Origin: Ophioderma brevispina
Taxonomy: Eukaryota; Echinodermata; Ophiuroidea; Amphilepidida; Ophiodermatidae
Direction of reading: 5' to 3'
Assembly (NCBI GenBank): GCA_023653785.1
Contig: JAMKCH010002882.1
Coordinates: 1-64,000, forward strand
Length of the DNA stretch: 64,000 nt
The notes under the pieces were generated by a model. That model saw only the letters and a list, made by a program, of their open reading frames with translations, ran no database searches and was not told the DNA's origin. This document shows positions 1 to 10,386 of the stretch, piece after piece. Made by a program: the position numbers and the translations under genes. Numbering within the stretch: the first letter of the stretch is position 1; every line of letters starts with the position of its first letter.

Positions 1-449
1 GGACATATTGAAAGATGATATTTACAGATGCGAATAAAGTATGATGTTCTGAAAGATTACGATTCTGGTGTGTTTTTAATGCATGTTGATGCGGTAATGG
101 CAAATTAAACTGTTATTACACCGCATAAATATTCATGAACTATTCATGCCAAGTCATTAGCCGATTCATATTACAAGTGATATTTCCTTAGGGCCTACAG
201 CCTCACCCCAGATTCACAGTGTGGTGTAATAAAGAAATAATACGTGGATAGTGTACATCTGGGAAATATGCACACTATTTTTTCCTTGGTACCCAGTCAC
301 GGACCCAACAACCCTCACCCGAAGGTAGACCTGTAGCCAGTGACCTCGGAAAAATAGTGTGTACTATTTCCCTTATAGGTTAAACATCACTAATACATTT
401 ATACACAGTAGTCTATGAAAAACTGGTAACATTGGGCATGTTTCTTTAA

Positions 450-687
450 CATTTAAAACTCTCAAAGAGAAAATACAACACTGTCACTCCAAAGCACAAG
501 CTAAATTAACCAAATGACTTGAATTTCAACATATGGTGACCAGAATGTTTTAGTCATAAATCGCTAACGTAAAGTGCATCGAAAAGCCCAGCACGAAATG
601 CTTAATAGAGTGGGTATGGCTTTTGTATTTCTGTATAATTCGGTGACGTATGTACGTACTTGTACGTATACGTACAAGTACGCTATC
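450..687 (+). repeat. 238-bp direct duplication, left copy
   Basis: This segment is repeated, identically as far as I can read, at 956-1193 (offset 506). The partner repeat R1 copy 2 has only one version of it (about 33290-33440), so the duplication arose here, apparently together with the insertion at 688-955. It ends in the palindrome at 655-682. Confidence 0.9.
655..682. repeat. 28-bp perfect palindrome
   Basis: The core TACTTGTACGTATACGTACA continues to a perfectly self-complementary 28-mer with no loop. The same palindrome recurs at 1161-1188 in the right-hand duplicate. No role is known. Confidence 0.85.
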
Positions 688-955
688 AAAAAAAAAAAAA
701 AAAAAAAGTCATTATTGTAATATTATTGTAATTTTGAGTATATTTTACTTTATGGATTACAGGGCCAGTAATAACTATAAGCCCTATCGGGTTGTCCATT
801 ACTGGTCCTAGCATATCATATTCCGCACCTGCTCATCTTAGTACAGTTTATAATTGATACTTCATGTATTATATATTATTTTATAATATACTGTATTATA
901 CATTTCTGTCACGCACGATATGTTATGCTGAATAAATGAATCTTGAATCTTGAAT
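688..955 (+). mobile_element. LINE 3' tail preceded by A20
   Basis: The insert begins with 20 A (688-707). It then carries about 245 bp closely similar to 43785-44033 (shared blocks such as TAAGCCCTATCGG and GATATGTT-GCTGAATAAATG) and ends in a short TTGAATC-type repeat. An AATAAA-like signal followed by a short tandem repeat is typical of 3' ends of CR1/L2/Jockey-like non-LTR retrotransposons. It contains no ORF. It is therefore a severely 5'-truncated copy, or a LINE-tail retroposon. The A run sits at the 5' junction, which is not where a normal poly(A) tail lies. Confidence 0.7.
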
Positions 956-1193
956 CATTTAAAACTCTCAAAGAGAAAATACAACACTGTCACTCCAAAG
1001 CACAAGCTAAATTAACCAAATGACTTGAATTTCAACATATGGTGACCAGAATGTTTTAGTCATAAATCGCTAACGTAAAGTGCATCGAAAAGCCCAGCAC
1101 GAAATGCTTAATAGAGTGGGTATGGCTTTTGTATTTCTGTATAATTCGGTGACGTATGTACGTACTTGTACGTATACGTACAAGTACGCTATC
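956..1193 (+). repeat. 238-bp direct duplication, right copy
   Basis: Right-hand partner of 450-687; no difference was seen between the two. Together they bracket the LINE tail at 688-955. Either it is a very long target-site duplication or a tandem duplication formed during insertion or assembly. Confidence 0.9.
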
Positions 1194-2194
1194 GTCTGCA
1201 CTGATAATGGATGCAAACACCTTAGTTAAACCCAATCTTTTTATCAGCAACTACGTCAATTCAGTGTGGGTTTCTTTCAATATGAAGTTTATTTTACTTT
1301 GCTTGTTCTAACCCGCTGTGAATGTGTGTGAGATTACTAAATCATCAAAATAAGATTATTTGATAATCAAGTGAAAACAAATACGGAAAAACACTAAGCT
1401 TTGAAAGACAGCCCTCATAAGTACACACCAGTAAGGCGACCAATGTTATCTTGAATAGATTTTTTTTTGCACTAAAATTATCGACGAACAAAAAAGTTGT
1501 GTCTTCGCAGTTTTCTCTTCGTAATTTCAAGAATGATTGCTTAACTGTTGTTAAACTGTTGTAGGGTTTCACTATTACCTCAAAAGTTATGTAGTCATAC
1601 AAATATTAATAACTTTTATTCAACAATCAGACATTGTCCTTTGGTAGGGCTTGTCAATATTGGAATAGCGATTCAAAATCATGAATGTAATTAAATTCAC
1701 AATATTCCATACTATCCACGAACCTGCAGTATTTTGTGTTAACATTGGGTAATGTCTTTCTCAGACCAAAAATTTTCTTCCCCTAAACCATCAGGCAAAA
1801 TGTTAAGACTGTTACAATAATTGAGATGGAAACGAGTTCTGCGAGAAAAAGACAATTGAGTGATATCGCTAAAAGGTAAGGCTCGTACTGCCGTACTGAA
1901 ATCAATGTTAACTTGAGCATAGTATAGATCGTGTCACTCACATAGTTACTGGCAAGGAAAAGCTGATCTGCGCCTGACACTACAATGTTAACTCACCATG
2001 ACGACCACAGCTTATAGTACCCAATAGTATAATTTTGATTTCCAAAGCATGTATTTTCTCCTATGACCATGCGATCATCATTTAAATACTTGCCTGTAGA
2101 GGTGCAGTGCATGTTACACTAGATTCCATCACCGTTTAGTGTCAAGTCATTGGACCTCGACCACTATTTCAAATAGGTGACAAGGGGTTACTTT

Positions 2195-2464
2195 TTCCAT
2201 CGAAGATGGTATAAAATCGGAGTGGATAAAAGCCACAACATTGCAAGTTACCCTTGGGTGGTTGTCTCATGTAGCAGTGCAAAGTCCTCTGGTTCTCATT
2301 ATTCCATCGAAGATGGTATAAAATCGGAGTAGATTAAAGCCACAACAGTGCAAGTTACCCTAGCATATGTGCAGCAAGCAAATGATTGGCCGAATATCAC
2401 AGCCATGCACAGAGTTGGGTGGTTGTCTCATGTAGCAGTACAAAGTCCTCTGGTTCCCATTATT
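2195..2464 (+). repeat. Imperfect two-unit tandem repeat
   Basis: Unit 1 (about 2195-2302) and unit 2 (about 2303-2464) share CCATCGAAGATGGTATAAAA at their start and TCTCATGTAGCAGT later on. Unit 1 lacks about 50 bp present in unit 2. Adjacent sequence to about 2999 holds no gene or repeat that I recognise. Confidence 0.8.
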
Positions 2465-2999
2465 TTAAGAGTTAAGGACATGGTATATGCCTACTAGGAA
2501 TTTCATTTACATTTCCTATAAAGCAGCTAGAAACAAAACTTTTGATTGGATGACAGCCCACCCGGCCATCACAGTGGATAACTTCTCAGTTCATTGACAC
2601 ATAATGGATGATCTGACCCATGGTCTTGAGAGTACCATTATGTGTACAATGCCCAGATAACACAAGCGTTGATTTTAAACTGTTTCCTGTAATAGACTAT
2701 AGGGCATGTCCTATGATTGCTGTTTTTTTGTCCCCATCGAGGGGCTAATAAGGGGAAACCAAGTGTAAATTTCATAACAAATTATTAAAATCATAGAAAC
2801 CGTCTTACCCGCAATATACGGGCATTTTCTTGAAAATGAAGTAAGATTGTCACTCAATTATTTCCCCAATATCAGTGACCAATATATACGCCAGACTTCA
2901 GCAAAAAAACAATGGAGCTAAAGATTATTTCAACTTCCGGTCGGTAGGCGGTGTAAAAAAAACACTTCCGATCCCTTTTCATCTGGGAACATTGTGATG

Positions 3000-3600
3000 T
3001 AAGGGTGGTGCAGGAAAAGTGGTCCTCCGGCTAATAGTCCCACTACATCAGTGAAGATAAGGCAATCGATCTCAATTGCCTCTCCACGCAACATACTCGT
3101 TTCACGCTTTATCAGTGAAGGGTTCCGAATTCCACCAGGTGTTGTGTGGTAAGAAAAAAAAGTGTGTCAGAGGGGCCAGGGTACGGAAACTCCCCTAAGA
3201 AACGGCTAAATGAATTGCACAGGTTCATTAGGGTTTACTCCAAATTTATCGGAGACTTGTATGGCGGAAATAAGATAGATAACATCATTGGAGAACGATG
3301 GACTATGAAATTATTAAATGTAAGAGACGGTCACGTTGATAACTTGACACACCTTTTAAATCAGACGTTGACATTATGTTGTTGTAATGGAATGTGAGTG
3401 AGAATTCAGTCATGTGATTTTCAATACAACATGATTTAATCATTTCAAATGCAACGCGGATGTTCATAATATTCGATTTTTTTAAAGACCATATCTTCAT
3501 GGACGTTTCCTCATCTTTACGGCCCTTACAACCCGCTTTTCACCGTGAACATCTACCGTACAAACACGATTCAAATAAATTCAGGGCTAGTCCTGAAATG
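3000..3600. repeat. Fragments of the large repeat BR
   Basis: 3000-3150 resembles 23625-23750 and 61990-62130 in direct orientation. 3235-3380 resembles the reverse complement of 22640-22760. The fragments are therefore scrambled relative to the larger BR copies. A frame at 3146-3397 lies wholly inside this material and has no recognisable domain. Confidence 0.5.
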
Positions 3601-5240
3601 AATATACTAATCATGCCTAATTAGAGATTCGAAACAAGTAGTCAATGGTTGTTTGCTGTCGTATTCGATGATCGAGAAGTCGTTGATGTTATTCAATACA
3701 ATCAATGCTATAAGCTTCAATATTTGCATTGAAAGAGTTTTAGTTATCAATAACATTTGAACCATAGGCCATGAAATGACTTTTGAACGAACTTGATTGA
3801 TTTGCTTTTTATTTTGTGGAATCAATCGTCGACTTTCGGTGGAATTTGTTGAAGTTTCAATGTATTCGTGAATTCTTGGACAAAAATTAAGATCAATGAT
3901 CATGAATTAAAATGTGTATTTATCTTTCAATTTCATAAGATTGAAAATAACCAACGTGGACGAGGTTTATTTCTCAAATTTCGATTTTGTAACAGAACCT
4001 GGTGCGATTACGGTCGCGCTGTATCAATGCATCCATAGTTTGCCTCCCATTCCTCATAGGTATATTTCATCTCCGCGGCATCTGAAAGCCATTTCCTGTG
4101 TCTGTAATTTTCTTGGGACAGCAATCGACACGTTATCGTTTTCAGCTCTCAAGGTCCTCCTAGGGAACATGACAATAGAAATCAAAAATTTTTGCGCCAG
4201 CTGGATTCTGAACGTGGTCACCTGTCACTCAGGTACGCGCACAAACCGACCTGCGGAAAGTTGTAACGAGTTAGTATTATTCCCTCAGAATCGCGCTAAA
4301 TTAGCGGGGTTCAGGGATATGGACTAATAGAGAGAGGACGAACAACGCGAAAAACCACCAATTACCTAATCGGATTACCACATTCCTATCGACAAAAGAT
4401 AGGCACTCGATGTGTATTTCATGTGCATACACCGAGCAGTTTGTGATGTATATATTCTTGCCGCGGTCGATTGCAGTGACTATATGGAAAGGCTGTCCAC
4501 AAAACTTTGTAATTTGACCGGAGTTGTGACCCCTGACTGTAGGGGTTTTGGAAAGTGAATAGTACATTCAAGTTCTCTTTTTTGGCAAGTTGTTGACACC
4601 AAATAGAGGAGATTTTTTTTCAGAAACAATACCGAAAACCCATCAAAATCCGTCATCCGTTGTGGAGCTACGACGTAGAAAATAAGCTGCATTTTGGGTG
4701 ATTTTGTTGACCCCTAATTGTAAAATCTGTGAAAATCATATGAAAATGTTCCGATCATTCAGACTCTTGAGAACGGTGTTATGAAAGTCAATGTACTCTG
4801 CTGAACAATGTATAACTTCTGGAAAATGGTGGCCCACGCGCGCCACACGTGTTATTGTACATCGAAAACCCACAAAATTGTAATATTTTAACTTAGGTTA
4901 TGTGAATTTGTTTACCGCTGTGGCTGTTTGATAGTTGATACCATGTCGAATTGATTCCAATGTCAGTTTCATCTGAAATATGCATGTTGAAAAGTCATAT
5001 TATAGTATTTAAATGTTAAATTATAAATTAATAACCATCGTCTTCCGAAGGGGGGGGGGGGCTGTTACGCTTTTCTATTCTTTTCGCCCGACCAAAACCG
5101 GATGTCAAATGAGTTAATCTAATTACCAATTGACATTTTATGTCATTTTAGTGCCCCCCCCCTCCAATAAAAACAAATACCGGGGATAGGACAGGTAAAG
5201 GGTGATCCCAAATGCTGGATAGGGTGTGGCAATCCACCAC
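3601..5240. other. Unclassified region, no gene recognised
   Basis: 4070-4215 resembles 22795-22925 (shared GGGAACATGAC and nearby blocks), another scrap of BR. The frames at 3607-3903, 3914-4327 and 4301-4567 show no known domain and have no support as genes. A run of about 11 G lies at 5050-5060 and a C-rich stretch near 5153-5163. Nothing else was recognised. Confidence 0.4.
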
Positions 5241-5248
5241 CCCCCCCC

Positions 5249-5600
5249 GTAGGCGTAAATCCCAGGGGGGGATGGGGGAATATACCCCAATATTTTGATG
5301 AGAGGGGATGATTCAATACGATTATACCCCCAATGTTGGATTACCCATTCACATGTTTTGACCCAAATAACATCATTATGGTACCATTATATAATTTTAC
5401 CATTGTAAATTGCCGCGCGATTCGCGCGCATTTGTTCAAATTACAATTATATTTAATGATTTTAGCTTCTAAATGGCAAAAATTGTAGCGCGCTTCGCGC
5501 GCACATGTGCGAGTAAATTGGATCTTTTCAGCAAAACCCCATTTCATCCCTAAATTTTCTCAACCCATCCACCAATGTCAAAAAGAAATTTACGCCACTG
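5249..5600. mobile_element. hAT-type MITE, copy 1
   Basis: This is a 352-bp element with ends GTAGGCGTAAATCCC and ATTTACGCCACTG; the right end reads CAGTGGCGTAAAT on the other strand. It is flanked on each side by eight C (5241-5248 and 5601-5608), compatible with the 8-bp target-site duplication of hAT transposons. A second copy at 48306-48661 matches along its whole length. Both carry internal palindromic blocks of the form GCGCGCTTCGCGCGC. There is no ORF of note, so it is non-autonomous. The poly-C context makes this target-site duplication ambiguous on its own; the other copy settles it. Confidence 0.8.
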
Positions 5601-6264
5601 CCCCCCCCCCCCCGTTCAGGAGGGAAATACCAACACGCAGTAATATCACAGACATTTGATTTTAGTTGCAATAAAAAAAAAAAAAAAAAAAAAAAAAAAT
5701 AGATAGCAGGTCCTCCTCTTTACTTTGATACCAAATGAGCACCAACATACTAAAACTGTCATAATGACGTCATAACGTCTCTACATGATGGAAAAGTTTA
5801 AGTGTTACAATATATTTTTGAGCCCAGTAAATTCCCAAAATATCAATGTTTCTTCCTATATACAGTATTTTAAACTTTAGTACCTTAGTGACGTCAGTTT
5901 CTACATATTTATCCCAATGGGAAAGTGTAAAGTTAATAAATTCTAAGCTATACTGTTAGGTTCAAAATTATAGGAATTTGGATGTTCAATAAAGAAAATT
6001 CAGCGAAGGCAGTCCGCCCTCTGCTGAGAGGGTGATTATGGCATTACCTTAAGCCGAATAAAATAGGGATGGTCCTTCCCCTCTATACGATCCATGGTGT
6101 GATTGACAGAAAACGGGGAATTAGTTTTTGGCTCGAACCACATATACGATCGAGTCTTAATTAATAGTACATGGGGATGTAATGGACGTTTTGGTTTGTT
6201 TTTCATATACAATTTTGAACACCAATGTTTTTCCAAACAGAATTTCATGGAGAATCTGCATGAA
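5601..6264. other. Unclassified spacer with C and A runs
   Basis: Contains a C run (about 5601-5613) and a run of 27 A (5673-5699). The frames at 6036-6248 and 6103-6309 overlap on opposite strands and show no domain. No gene recognised. Confidence 0.4.
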
Positions 6265-6985
6265 AATCATGGGTGTCATTTTTTAAAAGTGTGCTTGGGG
6301 GTTTTATAAGGGGGCAAAATTTGTACAGGGCGGTAAACAATTAAAAGTGTTTAAATTGTTTTAAATTTATACCAGTCTGTTAGGCTGCTTCATAAGGTTT
6401 CTAAAAGGTATAGTTGCAAATTACGAACCTATTGTTTTTAGTAAAATAGGCTCAAGAAAGTTCAAGGTCATTATTTATAGAATGGACCGATTTGTTGAAA
6501 CTGGTTTAAAACGTTCATTGGGTCATACTAATAAGAAAATGATAAGATTCTGTGTTTCACCCTTTCAAAGTGAGACTTTTAGAGATAGGAATGGTGTCTC
6601 CAAGACCCGTGGACCAGGGCATATTTGCCCTCTTAATTATCAACACGTCATTGACAACGCGACCTTCTATTTTGAGGCTTCTGTACATAAGGAAGAAAAA
6701 CTTTGGCACCATTTTAGAAACAAACGATCAATCTGAATTTTACCCCAAGTTACTTGGACCTTGAACCCGTTTACCTTGTAAACTCTTGTACTATAACACT
6801 CAGGTAGGGCAAAACTATACCTTCTGTAATCCTTGAAAGGTAATGAAAACAGTGATTGGTTTATAACTTAAACACATTTTGCGACCCTTTTATTTATATT
6901 TTGCCCCCGGTATAAACCAGTGTAACCTTGCCCCCTAGACATTCTCCAAGACACATTTTAAAAAATGACACCTGTATTTTGGAAT
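6265..6985. mobile_element. Inverted-repeat element, ~720 bp
   Basis: About 6265-6480 pairs imperfectly with 6720-6985. Examples are GTGTCATTTTTTAAAAGTGT near 6274 against ACACATTTTAAAAAATGACA near 6951, and GGTATAGTT near 6408 against AACTATACC near 6813. The arms are over 200 bp and enclose about 240 bp. Part of the left arm also resembles 62690-62760. No transposase. It is probably a foldback or MITE-type element; exact ends and target-site duplication were not found. The frames 6482-6736 and 6552-6764 fall inside and are not credible genes. Confidence 0.55.
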
Positions 6986-7059
6986 CCTCATTACACTTTG
7001 ATTTAGAAAAACCGTGGTTGCAAGATGTATAGGAAATTTCACAAAAAAATACAGTTCAC

Positions 7060-8710
7060 ATGTACTATTAAGGATGATTATGGTCTTTCACTCGTTCAAT
7101 ATATTTTAAGTAAGAAGGGGGCCGTGTGTCTACATCAGATACCAATAGTTTTCTTAGGATATCCAAATGCGAACTTCGAATCTTCGTTCTCTTCTTGATC
7201 TTCTTTCCTTTTCTACTTCTTCTTTCTCTTTGAGTACAATGAATCCTGTTTTTTGGCATAGAATGCTGAATTTTCAATATCAAAAGCTTTTTTATTAAAA
7301 ATCTTTTTAATCTTGACTTGTAATCGATTAACTGCCTTTTTTCGGATAATTGAGCATTGAGCTTGATTTGATCAAAATAATATCACGTATTACCTCCAAC
7401 CTGCTTAATGTGTTATTCTGTCTGTCAGAATGGTCTTTTTGTATCCAACGAAAGACGCCGAAGTTAGTTCTAAGTCTACCGCGATCCTAATTCATATCCC
7501 CGACACAGGTGTACTATGAATGAGTAAAGACAGGCAACAACTTCTTGAAATTAATTTCCTATTTGTCAGGAAACCAAACAAATTCATAATTCATAAACAC
7601 ACCTGTTGTGTTTGTGGGTTTGTGAAAATGGGATAACTTGAATTTCAAACGGATATCGACAAATCCAAAGTAGGGAAATAGATGGGATAACAGGGTACGC
7701 GGGTTACTTTAATTTCCTTAAAACAAAACAGTTTCTGTAGACAGTTCTCCAGTACTCATCTATTTTCAATTCCATACTAAATTGATTTTTTGTAACCTTC
7801 CAACACACCTGGTTCATGTTAAACCTTAACTATAGACTATACCTTTAGTCCTGCTTTTATTCTTTTAATTATATAACCCTCTCAAGCAATATTAAACTTT
7901 ATCACTATAAACACATTTTGAGTGAAAGACGTATCTTACCATGTTTCTTTTTAACACCATTACAAAGAGAAAAATACCTAAAACATTATCTGTACAATAT
8001 ATCTTTCGTATGTCCCTGGGCATCGTAATTCTAGAGCGATGACTTTCGATGTGTATACTCAACGAAGAAATGTTGCTTGTTGTCAAAACATACTTATATT
8101 GCCTTTTTCCTAAATCCAAGTTTAATTTCCCGTAGTGTTTAGCCTGCAAGATCAACATTTTATTTCAATACCATTTGCTTTCTGTTCAATTCAATTTTCC
8201 AGTCCCGTATTGTATTACCAACGATCGCTGTCAAAACTTTGTAGAATCGCTCTAAGTTAAACCTTCACGACTGCTTTATCTACAATGTACCCCCGAGACG
8301 AAATAGAAATCGAGTAAAATCATAAAAAAAACGCGAGCGCGAAAGGTTTCTTTTTAAACGCCACATTTTTTTAAAGCACAGTAATGAAAAGCGGTTGTTT
8401 TAAGCAATGCTACGAATAACGAAAGCAGATGCTTGCACGGTCAAAACATTTCCTCTTTAAGAAGGTGATAAGGTCTTAGCCTGATATTCTGTTACAACGT
8501 TTTGATAAGAAAACCGGATTTGGATCACGCCTAATACAAGCGAAAAGGGTCGTTCTTTAACCAGAACATTGTGAAGGCACTTTTAAAAATGCCTTTATTG
8601 GGATTAACTTTATTTCTGCATCAAATTGAACAGATATTCACCGTTTATTGATACCATTACTAACACTGGTGTTTTCAAGGTCTTGAGAAATAAGCAGTCT
8701 ATTTGAAAAT
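7060..8710 (-). repeat. Large repeat BR, copy E (reverse)
   Basis: Reverse-complement match to 51150-52510 and 60370-61960. 8460-8600 corresponds to 51200-51320 (shared CCGGTCTTCTCATCAAAACG in the forward sense). 7890-8160 corresponds to 51610-51890. 7060-7290 carries the purine-rich part, like 54420-54560. It is interrupted at about 8711 by a Tc1-like fragment. The frame 7892-8158 is conserved at the DNA level between copies but is broken in the others, so it is not supported as a gene. Confidence 0.75.
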
Positions 8711-9235
8711 CTCAATAATCATATTAGAGTAGGTAAATGATTACATAATGAGTCCCCACTACCCAGGTGAAGTGAATCCATGCATAATTTTGAATTACGT
8801 AACAATACCTTTTGTTGGGAGCTATAAAATGCCAGACGTCTGTTGTTTGTCCCTGCTTCGAGCCTGTGTACAAGGAGTCCATTTTTTATCAGAGTTGGCT
8901 GTTACCTTAACACAAAAACTGACACAGAGGTTCCCTAGGCTATGCCTCGTCCAACGGCAATGTCAATACGCCGAAGAGTGCTTGCACTCTGACGGGAAAG
9001 GTACAAACAAGCCAAAGTCGCTGATTTCCTTGGGATATCGCATAATACGGTCGGTAAAATCCTCAGACATTATCGAGGGTGGGCCATTTGAGCCCACGAA
9101 AATCTGCAGGACGACCACGATTGACTACCTGACAAGATGATCGCCGCCTGCTTAATCTGTGCCGTAGAGCCCGGATAATGCCAACGAGCCGTCTTTGTCG
9201 TTTGTGGAGAACACACTATGGAATCAATGTTTGGG
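8711..9235 (+). pseudogene. Tc1-like transposase, N-terminal fragment
   Basis: This stretch matches the reverse complement of 21470-22000. Translating from the ATG at about 8944, with one stop and one frame change, gives a helix-turn-helix DNA-binding region of Tc1/mariner type: a YKQAKVADFLGIS-like helix, then GRPRLTT and a second domain with RLRRLWRTHYGIN-like residues. The match stops abruptly at about 9235, where retrotransposon sequence begins, so the catalytic domain is absent. It sits at the edge of BR copy E. A 5' untranslated part and the upstream end (8711-8943) are shared with the other copy, but no TIR was identified. Confidence 0.75.
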
Positions 9236-10386
9236 CCTCAAAATCCGCTGTACAACTATTGCACGACCCCAAGCAACCAGACACCTTCAAATCCGGAAGG
9301 TGGAATACGTCTACAAACCCTGACCTCGCTTTTGCAAACATGGACACCATCCCCATTCACCGTACTGTTCTCGACCGCTTTCCGAAGTCCCAACACAGAC
9401 CATCACTGATCGCTCAGGAGAGCCTTGCTAAGCCTATACCAACAAAGCCAGTGAAAAGGTGGAACTTCCGCAAGGCAGACTGGGACCAGTTCAAGAACCT
9501 GGTGGATTCAGAAGTACCCAACCTCCCGATACCAACCCCCTCCAACCTGGACAATTCCTTCACAGCACTGTGTCAACTCATTATTAACATAGCAAAGAAG
9601 ACCATTCTACGTGGCTGCCGTCGCAGTTATATCCCATCCTGGGATGAGGAATATGATACTCGTTATAATGACTTCCTGAATTCTGAACCCGGGGAAGAAG
9701 CTTCATCCAAGGCTTCAGACCTGACAAACTGCTTGGACGGGAAACGCCGCGAGCGCTGGGAGGAGGCGGTCCAAGGAATCGACTTCACCCACTCCAGCAG
9801 GAAGGCCTGGAAGACTATAAACCGCCTCACCGGCAGAATTTCCAAACCATCGAAATGTCCAGTGACTGCCAACTCAATTGCTGAGCAACTCCTCGCAAAT
9901 GGTCGTTTCAAGAACATTGATAAGGATTACACTCGCTCTGTCAAAAAAGAGATCACCAAACTCCGTCGAGCACCCGGCGTGGACGGGTCACTTTCAACAT
10001 CCTTCTCACTAGATAAGTTTACCTCTGCTATTAGCCAACTAAAGAGTGGAAAGGCCCAGGGCCCTGATAACATACCAACAGAGTTCATGATGCAATGCGG
10101 CCCACGATGCCTAGATTGGCTCCAGGAGTTCTACACATGTTGCCTTACCAACCAGTCCTTACCCAAGATCTGGAGGAGAGCTACTATCATCGCTCTCCCC
10201 AAACCAAACAAGCCTGTCGACAACCCTAAGAACTACCGCCCAATATCACTACTTTGTGTCTCCTTCAAACTCCTTGAGAGGATGATCCTGGCCCGGGCTG
10301 GGCGGAAAGCCCCTGTGTCGAACCCCACCTGCCTGACGAACAAGCAAGATTTAGCCGTCGGCGGAGCAATGTCCACCAGATTGTAA
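9178..10386 (+). pseudogene. Chimeric ORF: Tc1 start fused to RT
   Basis: A 402-codon open frame. Residues 1-19 belong to the Tc1-like transposase and the rest to a non-LTR retrotransposon polyprotein. The retrotransposon part starts at the end of the endonuclease domain (a NPDLAF motif near residue 50), then has a linker rich in charged residues. The reverse transcriptase fingers follow: KAQGPDNIPTEFM at about residues 293-305, then WRRATIIALPKPNKP, then NYRPISLL. The frame stops before the catalytic palm. It is the longest frame in the window, but it is a junction product of two dead elements, not a gene. Confidence 0.75.

Larger units (their letters stand above)
1..2128 (-). repeat. Dispersed repeat R1, copy 1
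   Basis: The whole stretch matches, in reverse complement and with many small differences, positions 31700-33770. Good anchor blocks are 1-400 against 33440-33770, 430-620 against 33290-33440, 1240-1390 against 32300-32500 and 1730-2128 against 31700-32110. No TIR, LTR or coding domain was recognised. The short frames inside it (for example 1783-1980 on the minus strand) are shared between the copies but look like no known protein. Compared with the partner, this copy has gained the 688-955 insertion and its flanking duplication. Class unknown: it could be a non-autonomous transposon or a segmental duplication. Confidence 0.75.

Noticed and set aside
450..1193. A pair of LTRs flanking a tiny retrotransposon
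   Set aside because: The repeats do not start TG or end CA, no primer-binding site or polypurine tract is visible, and the same sequence exists as single-copy DNA in the R1 partner.
3146..3397. 83-residue ORF as a possible gene
   Set aside because: It lies in sequence shared with BR copy A in reverse; no domain, and the frame is not kept there.
3914..4327. 137-residue ORF as a possible gene
   Set aside because: Partly BR-derived, with no domain, splice context or conservation visible.
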